Below, piece after piece: positions 1-5,248 of a DNA stretch of 7,716 nucleotides. Numbering within the stretch: the first letter of the stretch is position 1; the number at the start of each line of letters is the position of its first letter. The DNA comes from Bacteroidia bacterium (lineage in GTDB: Bacteria; Bacteroidota; Bacteroidia; Bacteroidales; BM520), in contig RZYD01000106.1 in NCBI GenBank assembly GCA_009930445.1, forward strand, positions 1 through 7,716, read 5' to 3'. The translations under genes were made by a program, and so were the position numbers. Under the pieces are notes generated by a model. That model saw only the letters and a program-made list of their open reading frames with translations, was not told where the DNA came from and searched no databases.

Positions 1-126
1 GCAACAGCAGCAACACCTGTACTGAACGTTATAGGCTTAACAACAGCAGCAACAATAGCGGGAGCCATAGCGGCGGGAGCCGTGGGGGCGGCAGCAACAG
101 CACAGACAGCAAGTGTTAAACGATAA
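1..126 (+). CDS. C-terminal end of an Ala/Thr/Gly-rich phage protein, possibly tail tape measure (partial)
   Basis: The first frame is open from base 1 to a TAA at 124-126, giving the last 41 residues of a protein whose start lies left of the window. The fragment is almost entirely small and hydrophobic residues (runs such as TTAATIAGAIAAGAVGAAA) and ends in a short basic tail (SVKR). Alternating Ala/Gly/Thr/Ile helices of this kind are common at the C-termini of tail tape-measure proteins, and the genes that follow look tail-related, so that is my best guess. A membrane-associated or internal virion protein would look similar. Codons here are GC-richer (GCA, GCG, GGA) than in the neighbours, which follows from the alanine and glycine content. 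The family cannot be settled from 41 residues. Confidence 0.6.
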   Translation, partial: ATAATPVLNVIGLTTAATIAGAIAAGAVGAAATAQTASVKR

Positions 127-152
127 ATATTAATTTAAAAAAAAACAAAGTC
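127..152 (+). promoter_or_regulatory. A/T-rich leader without Shine-Dalgarno
   Basis: This 26-nt gap is the longest non-coding stretch in the window. It is almost pure A/T with a run of nine A residues (about 137-145) just before the ATG at 153, and has no GGAGG-like element. A-rich, SD-less leaders are characteristic of Bacteroidota translation initiation. I see no convincing Bacteroidota promoter (TAnnTTTG with an upstream TTG), so this is more likely a ribosome entry region inside an operon than a promoter. Confidence 0.35.
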
Positions 153-512
153 ATGGAAAAAAAATCAAAAAATGCAACACAAGTAATCGGGGTGGATTTA
201 TTTAAACCTTTTATGGTATGGTTGTTTCAATCAGGGGCTAAATTTGAAAATATGGCCGGGCAGAAACTATTCAAATGGGTGGTTACTATTATATTCGCCT
301 TATTGCAAGGGTTGAAGTATCTTAGTAAGATGACTACTATCTGGGAACAATTAAAGGATTTGGATGAGGTAGAAAAAGAAGAAGTATATCAGGAGGTATG
401 TGAAAAGTTTATTTTAACAAATAAAGAGGCGGAAGAAAAAGCAGAAGAATATTTTAATATGGTATTAGATGCTTGGATGTTAATTAAAAGTGCTGGAGTA
501 TTGTTAAAATGA
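153..512 (+). CDS. Small helical phage protein of unknown function
   Basis: This is a 119-residue protein starting with ATG after the A-rich leader. The N-terminal half has one hydrophobic stretch at about residues 40-58 (LFKWVVTIIFALLQGLKYL), long enough for a membrane span but interrupted by Lys, Trp and Gln, so it could also be an amphipathic helix. The C-terminal half is a charged helical region with the pattern DLDEVEKEEVYQEV followed by EKF, which resembles, from memory, the acidic 'dl..eE...L....eeF.l' tail of small phage proteins of unknown role. It lies between the putative tape-measure end and tail genes. A holin-like role is possible given the hydrophobic segment, but no adjacent endolysin is visible and I do not assign it. 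Its stop overlaps the next small ORF as ATGA. Confidence 0.8.
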   Translation: MEKKSKNATQVIGVDLFKPFMVWLFQSGAKFENMAGQKLFKWVVTIIFALLQGLKYLSKMTTIWEQLKDLDEVEKEEVYQEVCEKFILTNKEAEEKAEEYFNMVLDAWMLIKSAGVLLK

Positions 513-619
513 AAAAAATAATCAGGTGGATAAGGGTACATATAAAGTTTGGGATTAAAAATACTTTATTGTTCCATGATTCTATAAAAGAGAAAAGGCA
601 TGATACCAGTAGTAGATAA
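509..619 (+). CDS. Candidate 36-aa basic micro-protein, ATGA-coupled
   Basis: An ATG at 509 shares the ATGA tetranucleotide with the stop of the preceding gene and opens a 36-residue frame ending at TAA 617-619. The peptide begins MKKIIRWIRVHIKFGIKN and is very basic, with an amphipathic N-terminal half and a polar end (KEKRHDTSSR). A GGAG lies ten bases upstream (495-498), one of the few SD-like sequences in the window. It fills the only apparent gap (513-599) between two confident genes, and overlaps the start of the next gene by 20 nt. ATGA coupling and gap-filling favour a real gene. Against it: it is very short, no family is recognised, and it could be a translational bridge carrying ribosomes from the upstream gene to the ATG at 600. 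Confidence 0.5.
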   Translation: MKKIIRWIRVHIKFGIKNTLLFHDSIKEKRHDTSSR

Positions 620-1019
620 TCAGTATTTTCGGGATTCTATCTTTTATGACAAAGCACCATTTTTGACATATAAAGATAATATTCCACAGTTTCAAGTTGT
701 TATACCTAATACTATCCATGCTACAGATATAAGTATTAGTATATGCAATTTAAATGATGAAGTGATAGCTACTACTACGGGAACGGTAATACAGGAAAGA
801 TATAAAGAGAATGACGATAAATTGATTTATGCAGGTGGAGAGATCACCGGGTTAATGGGTAATGAGATGTATTATATAAAGATCGAAGTATCCGGGTTAT
901 CATTTTATACAGAAGCATTCAAGACAATAGATCAGGAAAAAATAATTGATGTACGTATAACACAAGATGGGGAAACACGTATTACTCAGGATTCAGAAAC
1001 ACGTATAGTATATGGATAG
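600..1019 (+). CDS. Putative tail/baseplate-associated beta-rich protein
   Basis: This is a 139-residue protein, ATG at 600, the first ATG of the frame. The body (about residues 10-112) alternates polar and hydrophobic residues as in a beta-sandwich, ending in YYIKIEVSGLSFYTEAFKTI (91-110). That ending resembles the 'g.YY..i.dg...~YSE.F.i' close of Ig-like domains in tail proteins of Bacteroidota phages; this comparison is from memory. The last 21 residues hold two copies of an 8-residue unit, RITQDGET and RITQDSET, then RI. Strand-turn repeats of this type occur at the ends of phage tail and fibre proteins. It overlaps the fibre gene by 8 nt (ATGGATAG). A virion structural role at the tail tip is inferred from position and fold, not shown. 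Confidence 0.75.
   Translation: MIPVVDNQYFRDSIFYDKAPFLTYKDNIPQFQVVIPNTIHATDISISICNLNDEVIATTTGTVIQERYKENDDKLIYAGGEITGLMGNEMYYIKIEVSGLSFYTEAFKTIDQEKIIDVRITQDGETRITQDSETRIVYG
954..1007 (+). repeat. Two and a quarter tandem 24-nt units encoding RITQD(G/S)ET
   Basis: Units at 954-977 and 978-1001 encode RITQDGET and RITQDSET, followed by a partial RI at 1002-1007. The protein repeat is nearly perfect while the DNA has drifted (cgtataacacaa versus cgtattactcag), so the peptide sequence appears to be selected. The unit probably forms short beta strands at the extreme C-terminus of the tail-associated protein. Confidence 0.8.
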
Positions 1020-1887
1020 GAAAATAACAAGTCTTACACCTCAAAATACGTATGTAAATGCGTATATAGAGATAGACACAGGAACTGGCAGTTATAAGCA
1101 ATCTATTGCAACTGCCGTAAGTAGTGTAGTGGCGGCATATACCTTAGCTGATGCGACACAGAACACATCATTGGGATTAAATAGCAATGGTTCCCTGCCT
1201 ACGGTATCTGGTACTAATTATCTTAATTCTATGGTATCTCATTTAGATGGGTTGGAGTTATTAGATAGTGAAATTTATGATTTATCTACGAATATAGGTA
1301 CACAGTTATATACAAATAATTATGTAGTTATAGATAGTGAGTCGATCACGGATAGTATTGATAAATTAGATTCCGGGTTACAAGATGCTTTTACTTCAAT
1401 TAATGCTATTAGTGTAGAGGCAGCAAATGTGGGGGCTACACGTTTGACATTTACTATCACTCCGGTAAAATTAAAAAGCATCTTGCAGTCAGGCAATGCA
1501 GAGGCAATTATTGACTTATCTACTACAGCCGGGGCAGGGAGTAAGTATGTAATGGTACATGATGTCATGGTGTTTGTTAATTATAATACTACAGGGCATT
1601 CCATTGTAAATAGTGATTTATGTCTTTCTTACGGATCTACGTATGGGGTTGCATCTGTTATTGCCACTATCCCGGAAGTGACGTTAGAGACTACCGCAGA
1701 TGGGTATATGAAGCCAGCAATTTCCGGGGCTACCCTAATGGCTAAAGATCCACGTAATGCAAGCATATATTTAGTCGCTGATTCAATAAGTACAGTAACC
1801 GAAGGAGATACGGTATTTTATTTATCTTTATTGTATTCAATAATAGATATTGATACCAGTATTTCCACACCAGCATCTACAGAATGA
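1012..1887 (+). CDS. Phage fibre-like / receptor-binding candidate protein
   Basis: This is a 291-residue protein, Ser/Thr/Asn/Ala/Gly-rich with very little Lys or Arg, as is usual for fibres. Residues 1-50 may be the attachment end. Residues 53-130 hold two related stretches with aliphatic spacing, LNSMVSHLDGLELLDSEI (71-88) and SITDSIDKLDSGLQDAFTSI (111-130), likely helical or coiled-coil trimer-forming segments. Residues 145-280 fit a C-terminal beta-sandwich: TFTITPVKLKSI, then AGAGSKYVMVHDVMVFVNYN (173-192), and ending GDTVFYLSLLYSII. The 'GaGk.i.v..v.v..nY ... Gd....l.Y' pattern matches, from memory, a C-terminal domain common in phage head-fibre or tail-fibre proteins. It lies between two other putative tail genes with 8-nt and 4-nt overlaps. 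The exact virion location (tail fibre or head fibre) is not decided by the sequence. Confidence 0.75.
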   Translation: MDRKITSLTPQNTYVNAYIEIDTGTGSYKQSIATAVSSVVAAYTLADATQNTSLGLNSNGSLPTVSGTNYLNSMVSHLDGLELLDSEIYDLSTNIGTQLYTNNYVVIDSESITDSIDKLDSGLQDAFTSINAISVEAANVGATRLTFTITPVKLKSILQSGNAEAIIDLSTTAGAGSKYVMVHDVMVFVNYNTTGHSIVNSDLCLSYGSTYGVASVIATIPEVTLETTADGYMKPAISGATLMAKDPRNASIYLVADSISTVTEGDTVFYLSLLYSIIDIDTSISTPASTE

Positions 1888-2276
1888 TACGGATAAAAGT
1901 ATGGCATAACACGATATTAGGGGATATTAATTACCCGGTAGGATATTTTGATGAGTATCTTTTCAATGCTGAAATACGTGAAGAATCCCCTTTATCTGAA
2001 CGTATCGTGGTGAATGTGGACGGTAGAGATATTGTACAAAGCTATACGATAACGCATAGAAAAAAAACAACTATATATGTTGATGAATCTTATATCCATT
2101 TAATTCGTTTGATTCCAATGTATAAATATATAGAAATATATGATAATGATGTAATATATAGCGATATATATAACATTGAATTAAGTGAAGACAATACATA
2201 TAATAATGGTAGTGTAATAGAGATAAAACTCACATTTGCATATAAGAATTATATATCTCGTAATAGTGCAATATAA
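1884..2276 (+). CDS. Putative phage tail component, beta-rich
   Basis: This is a 130-residue protein whose ATG overlaps the fibre gene stop as ATGA (1884-1887), so translation is probably coupled. It is rich in Ile, Tyr and Asp/Glu with alternating strand patterns, for example RIVVNVDGRDIVQSYTI and KYIEIYDNDVIYSDIYNIEL. No catalytic motif, signal peptide or membrane span is visible. Proteins of this size and composition are common beside fibre genes in Bacteroidota phages, and a baseplate or distal-tail role is the natural inference. The family is not named with certainty. Its 3' end is overlapped by the possible non-ATG starts of the next gene. Confidence 0.65.
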   Translation: MIRIKVWHNTILGDINYPVGYFDEYLFNAEIREESPLSERIVVNVDGRDIVQSYTITHRKKTTIYVDESYIHLIRLIPMYKYIEIYDNDVIYSDIYNIELSEDNTYNNGSVIEIKLTFAYKNYISRNSAI

Positions 2277-2637
2277 TAAAATAAGATATGTAAGGAGTAG
2301 AAAATATAACATAAAATTATATATTCCTTTAATAAAAAAAGATCCGGTTAAAAAACAATGGGGTTTTAGGGTAGGGGATTTAATACATACCCCTTATGGT
2401 GAAGGCATGGTAATAAGTAAGATTATGTCAGGCAAAAAAGTAGGGGTGATATGTAAGGTAGCGGAAGGGCTGAAAAATATTCCTGAATATCCTATTGTAA
2501 AACGGAGATTTGTTGTATTAAAGTATAAAGATTTAGTAAGATGGAACACCAATTTATTGAAGCGGGGAGAGTTAATTTCTATTGGTACTGCAAGAAGCGT
2601 GAACCTGATTTCTATAGACCAGAGAGGGAACATTTAA
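2236..2637 (+). CDS. Small basic protein with SH3/Tudor-like segment; non-ATG start, start uncertain
   Basis: The open frame runs to TAA 2635-2637. The first in-frame ATG is far inside, at the Met of GEGMV, so the gene must use another start: TTG at 2236 (133 residues, overlapping the previous gene by 41 nt) or GTG at 2266 (123 residues, 11-nt overlap, which I consider more likely). An AAGGAG at 2292-2297 has no usual start codon at the right distance. After a basic N-terminus, residues 43-100 read WGFRVGDLIHTPYGEGMV, then KKVGVICKV and FVVLKYKDLVRW, the pattern of a small SH3/Tudor/KOW-like barrel (compare the 'tpfGeG.V' of the UvrD/PcrA C-terminal domain). A nucleic-acid or protein-binding role is inferred. 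The last 97 nt overlap the start of terL in another frame. I do not see the helix-turn-helix expected of a small terminase. Confidence 0.6.
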   Translation: MHIRIIYLVIVQYNKIRYVRSRKYNIKLYIPLIKKDPVKKQWGFRVGDLIHTPYGEGMVISKIMSGKKVGVICKVAEGLKNIPEYPIVKRRFVVLKYKDLVRWNTNLLKRGELISIGTARSVNLISIDQRGNI

Positions 2638-3965
2638 GGATATTATGTGATACATTAGATGCTTTTTTAAAAAACAAGTTATTAAAACCTAACGGGGAGC
2701 CATATAATAAGATACAAATTGCGTTACCACCACGTCATGGGAAAAGCCGTACATTGGTGAATTTATCAACTTGGGCATTGGGGCGTAACCCTTTAGAGGA
2801 GAGGATTATATGCCAATCTTATAACAATAATTTGGCACAGGATTTCTCACGTTATACAAGGGATGCTATCGCAGAAGAGCGGCAATATCCTGAGCAATAT
2901 ATTTTCTCTGATTTTTTCCCTAATGTAACTATAAATAGGAGTAATAAAAGCGTTGCTAAATGGGCAATAAAAGGTTCCTTTTTGAGTTATATCGGCTCTG
3001 GAATTGGGGGTATGGTAACTGGGAAGGGGGGATCATTAATAATAATAGATGACCCGGTGAAAAATGCCGAGGAGGCTATGAATATAAATAATTTAGAGAA
3101 GATATATCTTTGGTACACCGGGACGCTTGTTTCCCGGGCTGATGCTTTAAAAGGGGAGGCGAAAATTATCCTTAATCACACTCGTTGGAGTAAGTACGAT
3201 TTAGCGGGGAGGTTATTATCTGATGAACCTGAAGAATGGTATGTGTTGACAATGCCAGTATATGATGAGGAAAACGATACAATGTTATGTGAGGATATTT
3301 TAAGTAAAAAAGAATATTTTACACGCCGGAATTTAGCTTTTAAAAACAGTAAGCCTAAGATGATATTTTTAGCTAATTATCATCAGCGGATAGTAGAATT
3401 AGAAGGGGCGTTATTAAGTAATTTTAATGAATATGACCCAAATACATTTGAAGCAAATACCCGGATAAGATTGCTGATGGACTATGCCGATACAGGGAAG
3501 GATTATTTCTTTGCCGTGTTTTATACTACAAACAGGAACATACAAATATATATACATGATATTATTTTTACACAGGATAAACAGGAGTTATATGAGCCTC
3601 TATTAAAACAGAAGATAGAACAATACCAGCCTATAAAAGTATATGTAGAGAGACAGGGAGGGGGCAAACAAGCCACGATAGGCATTATGAACAGTGTAAA
3701 ATACCGTAGGCCTCGTAATGACATACAGGCATTCCATCAAAGCCTGAATAAAAAAATAAAAATATTACGATATAGTTCTTTTGTCAGTGAGAATACCTTT
3801 TACCCCAAAGGATGGGACACACGATGGAGCAAATTTTACGATCATATCACTACCTTCCAAGCGGTATTAGATAATAATGATATTTTTGATGGTATTGATG
3901 GGTTATGTGAAGTAGTACGGAGGGAGAAACTGGCCCGTCGTGGAGGGATGAAAATATCTAATTAA
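2541..3965 (+). CDS. terL: Phage terminase large subunit (packaging ATPase and nuclease)
   Basis: TerL drives concatemeric DNA into the procapsid through the portal and cuts it into genome lengths. This 474-residue protein is full length for the family. The N-terminal ATPase shows a conserved lead-in (FYRPEREHLRILCDTL, 24-39), Walker A PPRHGKSR (63-70, Lys68), and Walker B SLIIIDDP (165-172, Asp170/Asp171). ILNHTRWSKYDLAGRL (210-225) fits the coupling motif. The C-terminal RNase H-like nuclease shows acidic candidates in LLMDYADTG (311-319: Asp314, Asp317), VYVERQGGG (Glu370) and IFDGIDG (Asp450, Asp453). ATG 2541 is the only usable start: the conserved lead-in begins around residue 10 and no Met follows before the ATPase. 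This forces a 97-nt overlap with the upstream gene. It is the last plus-strand gene, with no small terminase or portal gene beside it. Confidence 0.95.
   Translation: MEHQFIEAGRVNFYWYCKKREPDFYRPEREHLRILCDTLDAFLKNKLLKPNGEPYNKIQIALPPRHGKSRTLVNLSTWALGRNPLEERIICQSYNNNLAQDFSRYTRDAIAEERQYPEQYIFSDFFPNVTINRSNKSVAKWAIKGSFLSYIGSGIGGMVTGKGGSLIIIDDPVKNAEEAMNINNLEKIYLWYTGTLVSRADALKGEAKIILNHTRWSKYDLAGRLLSDEPEEWYVLTMPVYDEENDTMLCEDILSKKEYFTRRNLAFKNSKPKMIFLANYHQRIVELEGALLSNFNEYDPNTFEANTRIRLLMDYADTGKDYFFAVFYTTNRNIQIYIHDIIFTQDKQELYEPLLKQKIEQYQPIKVYVERQGGGKQATIGIMNSVKYRRPRNDIQAFHQSLNKKIKILRYSSFVSENTFYPKGWDTRWSKFYDHITTFQAVLDNNDIFDGIDGLCEVVRREKLARRGGMKISN
3958..3965. other. Convergent tail-to-tail gene overlap (operon collision point)
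   Basis: The TAA of terL (3963-3965, plus) and the TAG of the minus-strand gene (3958-3960) overlap within eight bases, ctaattaa. No hairpin followed by a T tract is visible within about 50 bp on either side. The late and early operons therefore read into each other unless termination depends on Rho or on signals inside the coding regions. Confidence 0.9.
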
Positions 3966-4446
3966 TCCCCATATCAATCTCTTTCCGGTGTAATGATATT
4001 AGCTGGGTTAGATCTTGTACAAAAGCGCAGTATGTTTGATATTTTAGTTTCATAATTTCCTGCATAGACTCACGTTCGGCAAAAACTTCCATCTCTGTTT
4101 TTATCTTACTATCAACAATTTTATCTGCACCTGTTGCATTGAATCCTTTTTCTAATAATATATTAAACTCCTTGCTACGTTGTATTTTCTTTGCGACATA
4201 ACTCATAGATGTATTACGGACACTAATACCCACCTCTTCTACAAATTTATTTAACAAGTAAATAGTCCTTGATTTTATTGCTGAAATATCTGACAATGGG
4301 ATGCCGTTTAGATTACCCTTGTAATGATTAATTATTTTCTCTAACTCTACTATGGAATGAGATGGGATATATAAACTGATAGGATAATCTTTATCGTTTA
4401 ATATATCTAATATTTCCTGTAATTGTTTCCTTGTGTGTATTATCAT
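3958..4446 (-). CDS. Helical phage protein of unknown function in the replication module
   Basis: This is a 162-residue protein whose ATG overlaps the stop of the ATPase gene as ATGA (4443-4446), so it is probably translated in coupling with it. Predicted mostly helical: residues 1-45 carry an amphipathic segment with an ISLYIPSHSIVELEKII stretch, and the C-terminal 50 residues are a long charged helix (EMEVFAERESMQEIMKLKYQ) ending in LISLHRKEID. That ending resembles the C-terminal 'l.s.is.lrkE' helices of several small phage proteins, but I recognise no named family. No zinc, nuclease or ATPase motif is seen. Coupling to a DnaC-like ATPase suggests a replication partner role, which is inference only. 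It is the last gene of the minus-strand operon. Confidence 0.75.
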   Translation of the reverse strand: MIIHTRKQLQEILDILNDKDYPISLYIPSHSIVELEKIINHYKGNLNGIPLSDISAIKSRTIYLLNKFVEEVGISVRNTSMSYVAKKIQRSKEFNILLEKGFNATGADKIVDSKIKTEMEVFAERESMQEIMKLKYQTYCAFVQDLTQLISLHRKEIDMGIN

Positions 4447-4928
4447 CGCAATGAGGGTATTTTAATTTCTATTATCTCCATTTTTTCTTTTGCCCGATCC
4501 AGTAATGAATAATCGTTATTGGGGTTAAATTTGAATTGGGAGGTAAACAGGGTAATGCCTTTATCCCTATTATGAAGTATGTATTCTATTGTGTTAATAT
4601 AATCTCCCATATTATTAATCCGTTCCGGGTTCTTACCAATATCGTCAATGAATAGTATTTTATATTGAATGATATCTTTCAATATCTCATACTCCCGGAT
4701 ATTAATTCCTTTTACCGTGTGCGTATATGGCAATACAGACGCAATAGCGTTGCACACAGTCGTTTTTCCTGACCCAATAGTACCACATACCCAAATCCAA
4801 CGTTTGCCGCTTGAAAGGGCTAAAAAAGCCTTCTCAAGGGCAATACGTTGCATAGGTACATCGTAATACATTTTAACACTACGCCGGATATAGGCTAATG
4901 TTAATTCAAGGAAGGTATCTTTATTCAT
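4443..4928 (-). CDS. Short DnaC/IstB-like AAA+ ATPase, putative helicase loader
   Basis: From the first ATG (4928) this is 161 residues; an in-frame TTG at 4937 is less likely. The ATG overlaps the upstream stop by eight bases. Residues 43-58 read RWIWVCGTIGSGKTTV, a clear Walker A with Lys55, and ILFIDDIG (91-98) is the Walker B with the DDxG form typical of DnaC/IstB/DnaA-type ATPases. TLFTSQF (126-132) fits sensor I (usually TSN), and LLDRAKEKM (142-150) fits the arginine-finger region with Arg145. In phages such proteins load the replicative helicase on single-stranded DNA. Family members are usually about 230-260 residues; here only about 40 residues precede the core, so the N-terminal helicase-binding domain is short or missing. 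It could instead serve another DNA-remodelling role. Confidence 0.85.
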   Translation of the reverse strand: MNKDTFLELTLAYIRRSVKMYYDVPMQRIALEKAFLALSSGKRWIWVCGTIGSGKTTVCNAIASVLPYTHTVKGINIREYEILKDIIQYKILFIDDIGKNPERINNMGDYINTIEYILHNRDKGITLFTSQFKFNPNNDYSLLDRAKEKMEIIEIKIPSLR

Positions 4929-5115
4929 AATAAACAAGTCCGTAGTTTATGAGTAATGATTTCCTTGTAAGTTTACATTCTTCGTCTTTCTGCTTCTCTG
5001 TCATTGTATTAGGTAACTCTCTCCTATATATATTCATATAATAGTTGATAATACTCAGTAAATGCTTCTGTGACGTTTTGCTGATATTATTTGCAATAAT
5101 TTCTGTTGTATTCAT
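4921..5115 (-). CDS. Small hypothetical protein (64 aa)
   Basis: ATG 5115 is the first ATG in a frame that is open further upstream only through a TTG (5169). The product, beginning MNTTEIIANNISKTSQKHLL, is polar and helical, with a Tyr-rich middle (INYYMNIYRRELP) and a charged stretch with TEKQKDEECKLTRKS. No domain is recognised. It is bracketed by overlaps of 29 nt with the preceding gene and 8 nt with the ATPase gene, and conserved tight packing is the main argument that it is real. Small proteins just ahead of phage helicase loaders are often replication accessories, but nothing in the sequence shows this. Confidence 0.6.
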   Translation of the reverse strand: MNTTEIIANNISKTSQKHLLSIINYYMNIYRRELPNTMTEKQKDEECKLTRKSLLINYGLVYYE

Positions 5116-5248
5116 CGGTTTTTGTTTTACAGTAATTAATAATTTCTTTCTCTTGTAATTCAATAGCAATATTTAATATCATTGTAATGATTAATATATC
5201 ACTGACATCAATAATATCTTTTATATCTTGTATAATTTTATTTTTCAT
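5087..5248 (-). CDS. Small hypothetical protein (53 aa) with a hydrophobic core
   Basis: The start chosen is ATG 5248, which overlaps the end of the Cas4-like nuclease gene by 11 nt; the same frame remains open further upstream, inside that gene. The 53 residues begin MKNKIIQDIKDIIDVSD and continue with a hydrophobic segment, ILIITMILNIAIEL, then a charged and Cys/Tyr-containing end (NYCKTKTDEYNRNYCK). The hydrophobic run of about 14 residues is short for a transmembrane span and may be a buried helix of a small dimer. No family is recognised. Placement in an unbroken chain of overlapping genes supports it. Confidence 0.55.
   Translation of the reverse strand: MKNKIIQDIKDIIDVSDILIITMILNIAIELQEKEIINYCKTKTDEYNRNYCK

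Noticed and set aside
1320..1568. Minus-strand ORF of 82 codons inside the fibre gene
   Set aside because: It lies wholly antisense to a confident gene, has no neighbour in its direction, and its composition is the complement of Ser/Thr/Ala codons.
1012..1887. Diversity-generating retroelement target
   Set aside because: No reverse transcriptase gene and no template/variable repeat pair is visible in the window.
2394..2633. Minus-strand ORF of 79 codons opposite the SH3-like gene
   Set aside because: Antisense shadow with no domain, no adjacent minus-strand gene and no leader.
3521..3724. Minus-strand ORF of 67 codons inside terL, Cys- and Ile-rich
   Set aside because: The Cys/Ile richness comes from the complement of terL codons; it covers the nuclease region of terL, which is clearly coding.
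4669..4866. Plus-strand ORF of 65 codons opposite the AAA+ ATPase
   Set aside because: It runs antisense across the Walker A and B coding region and has no partner gene on that strand.
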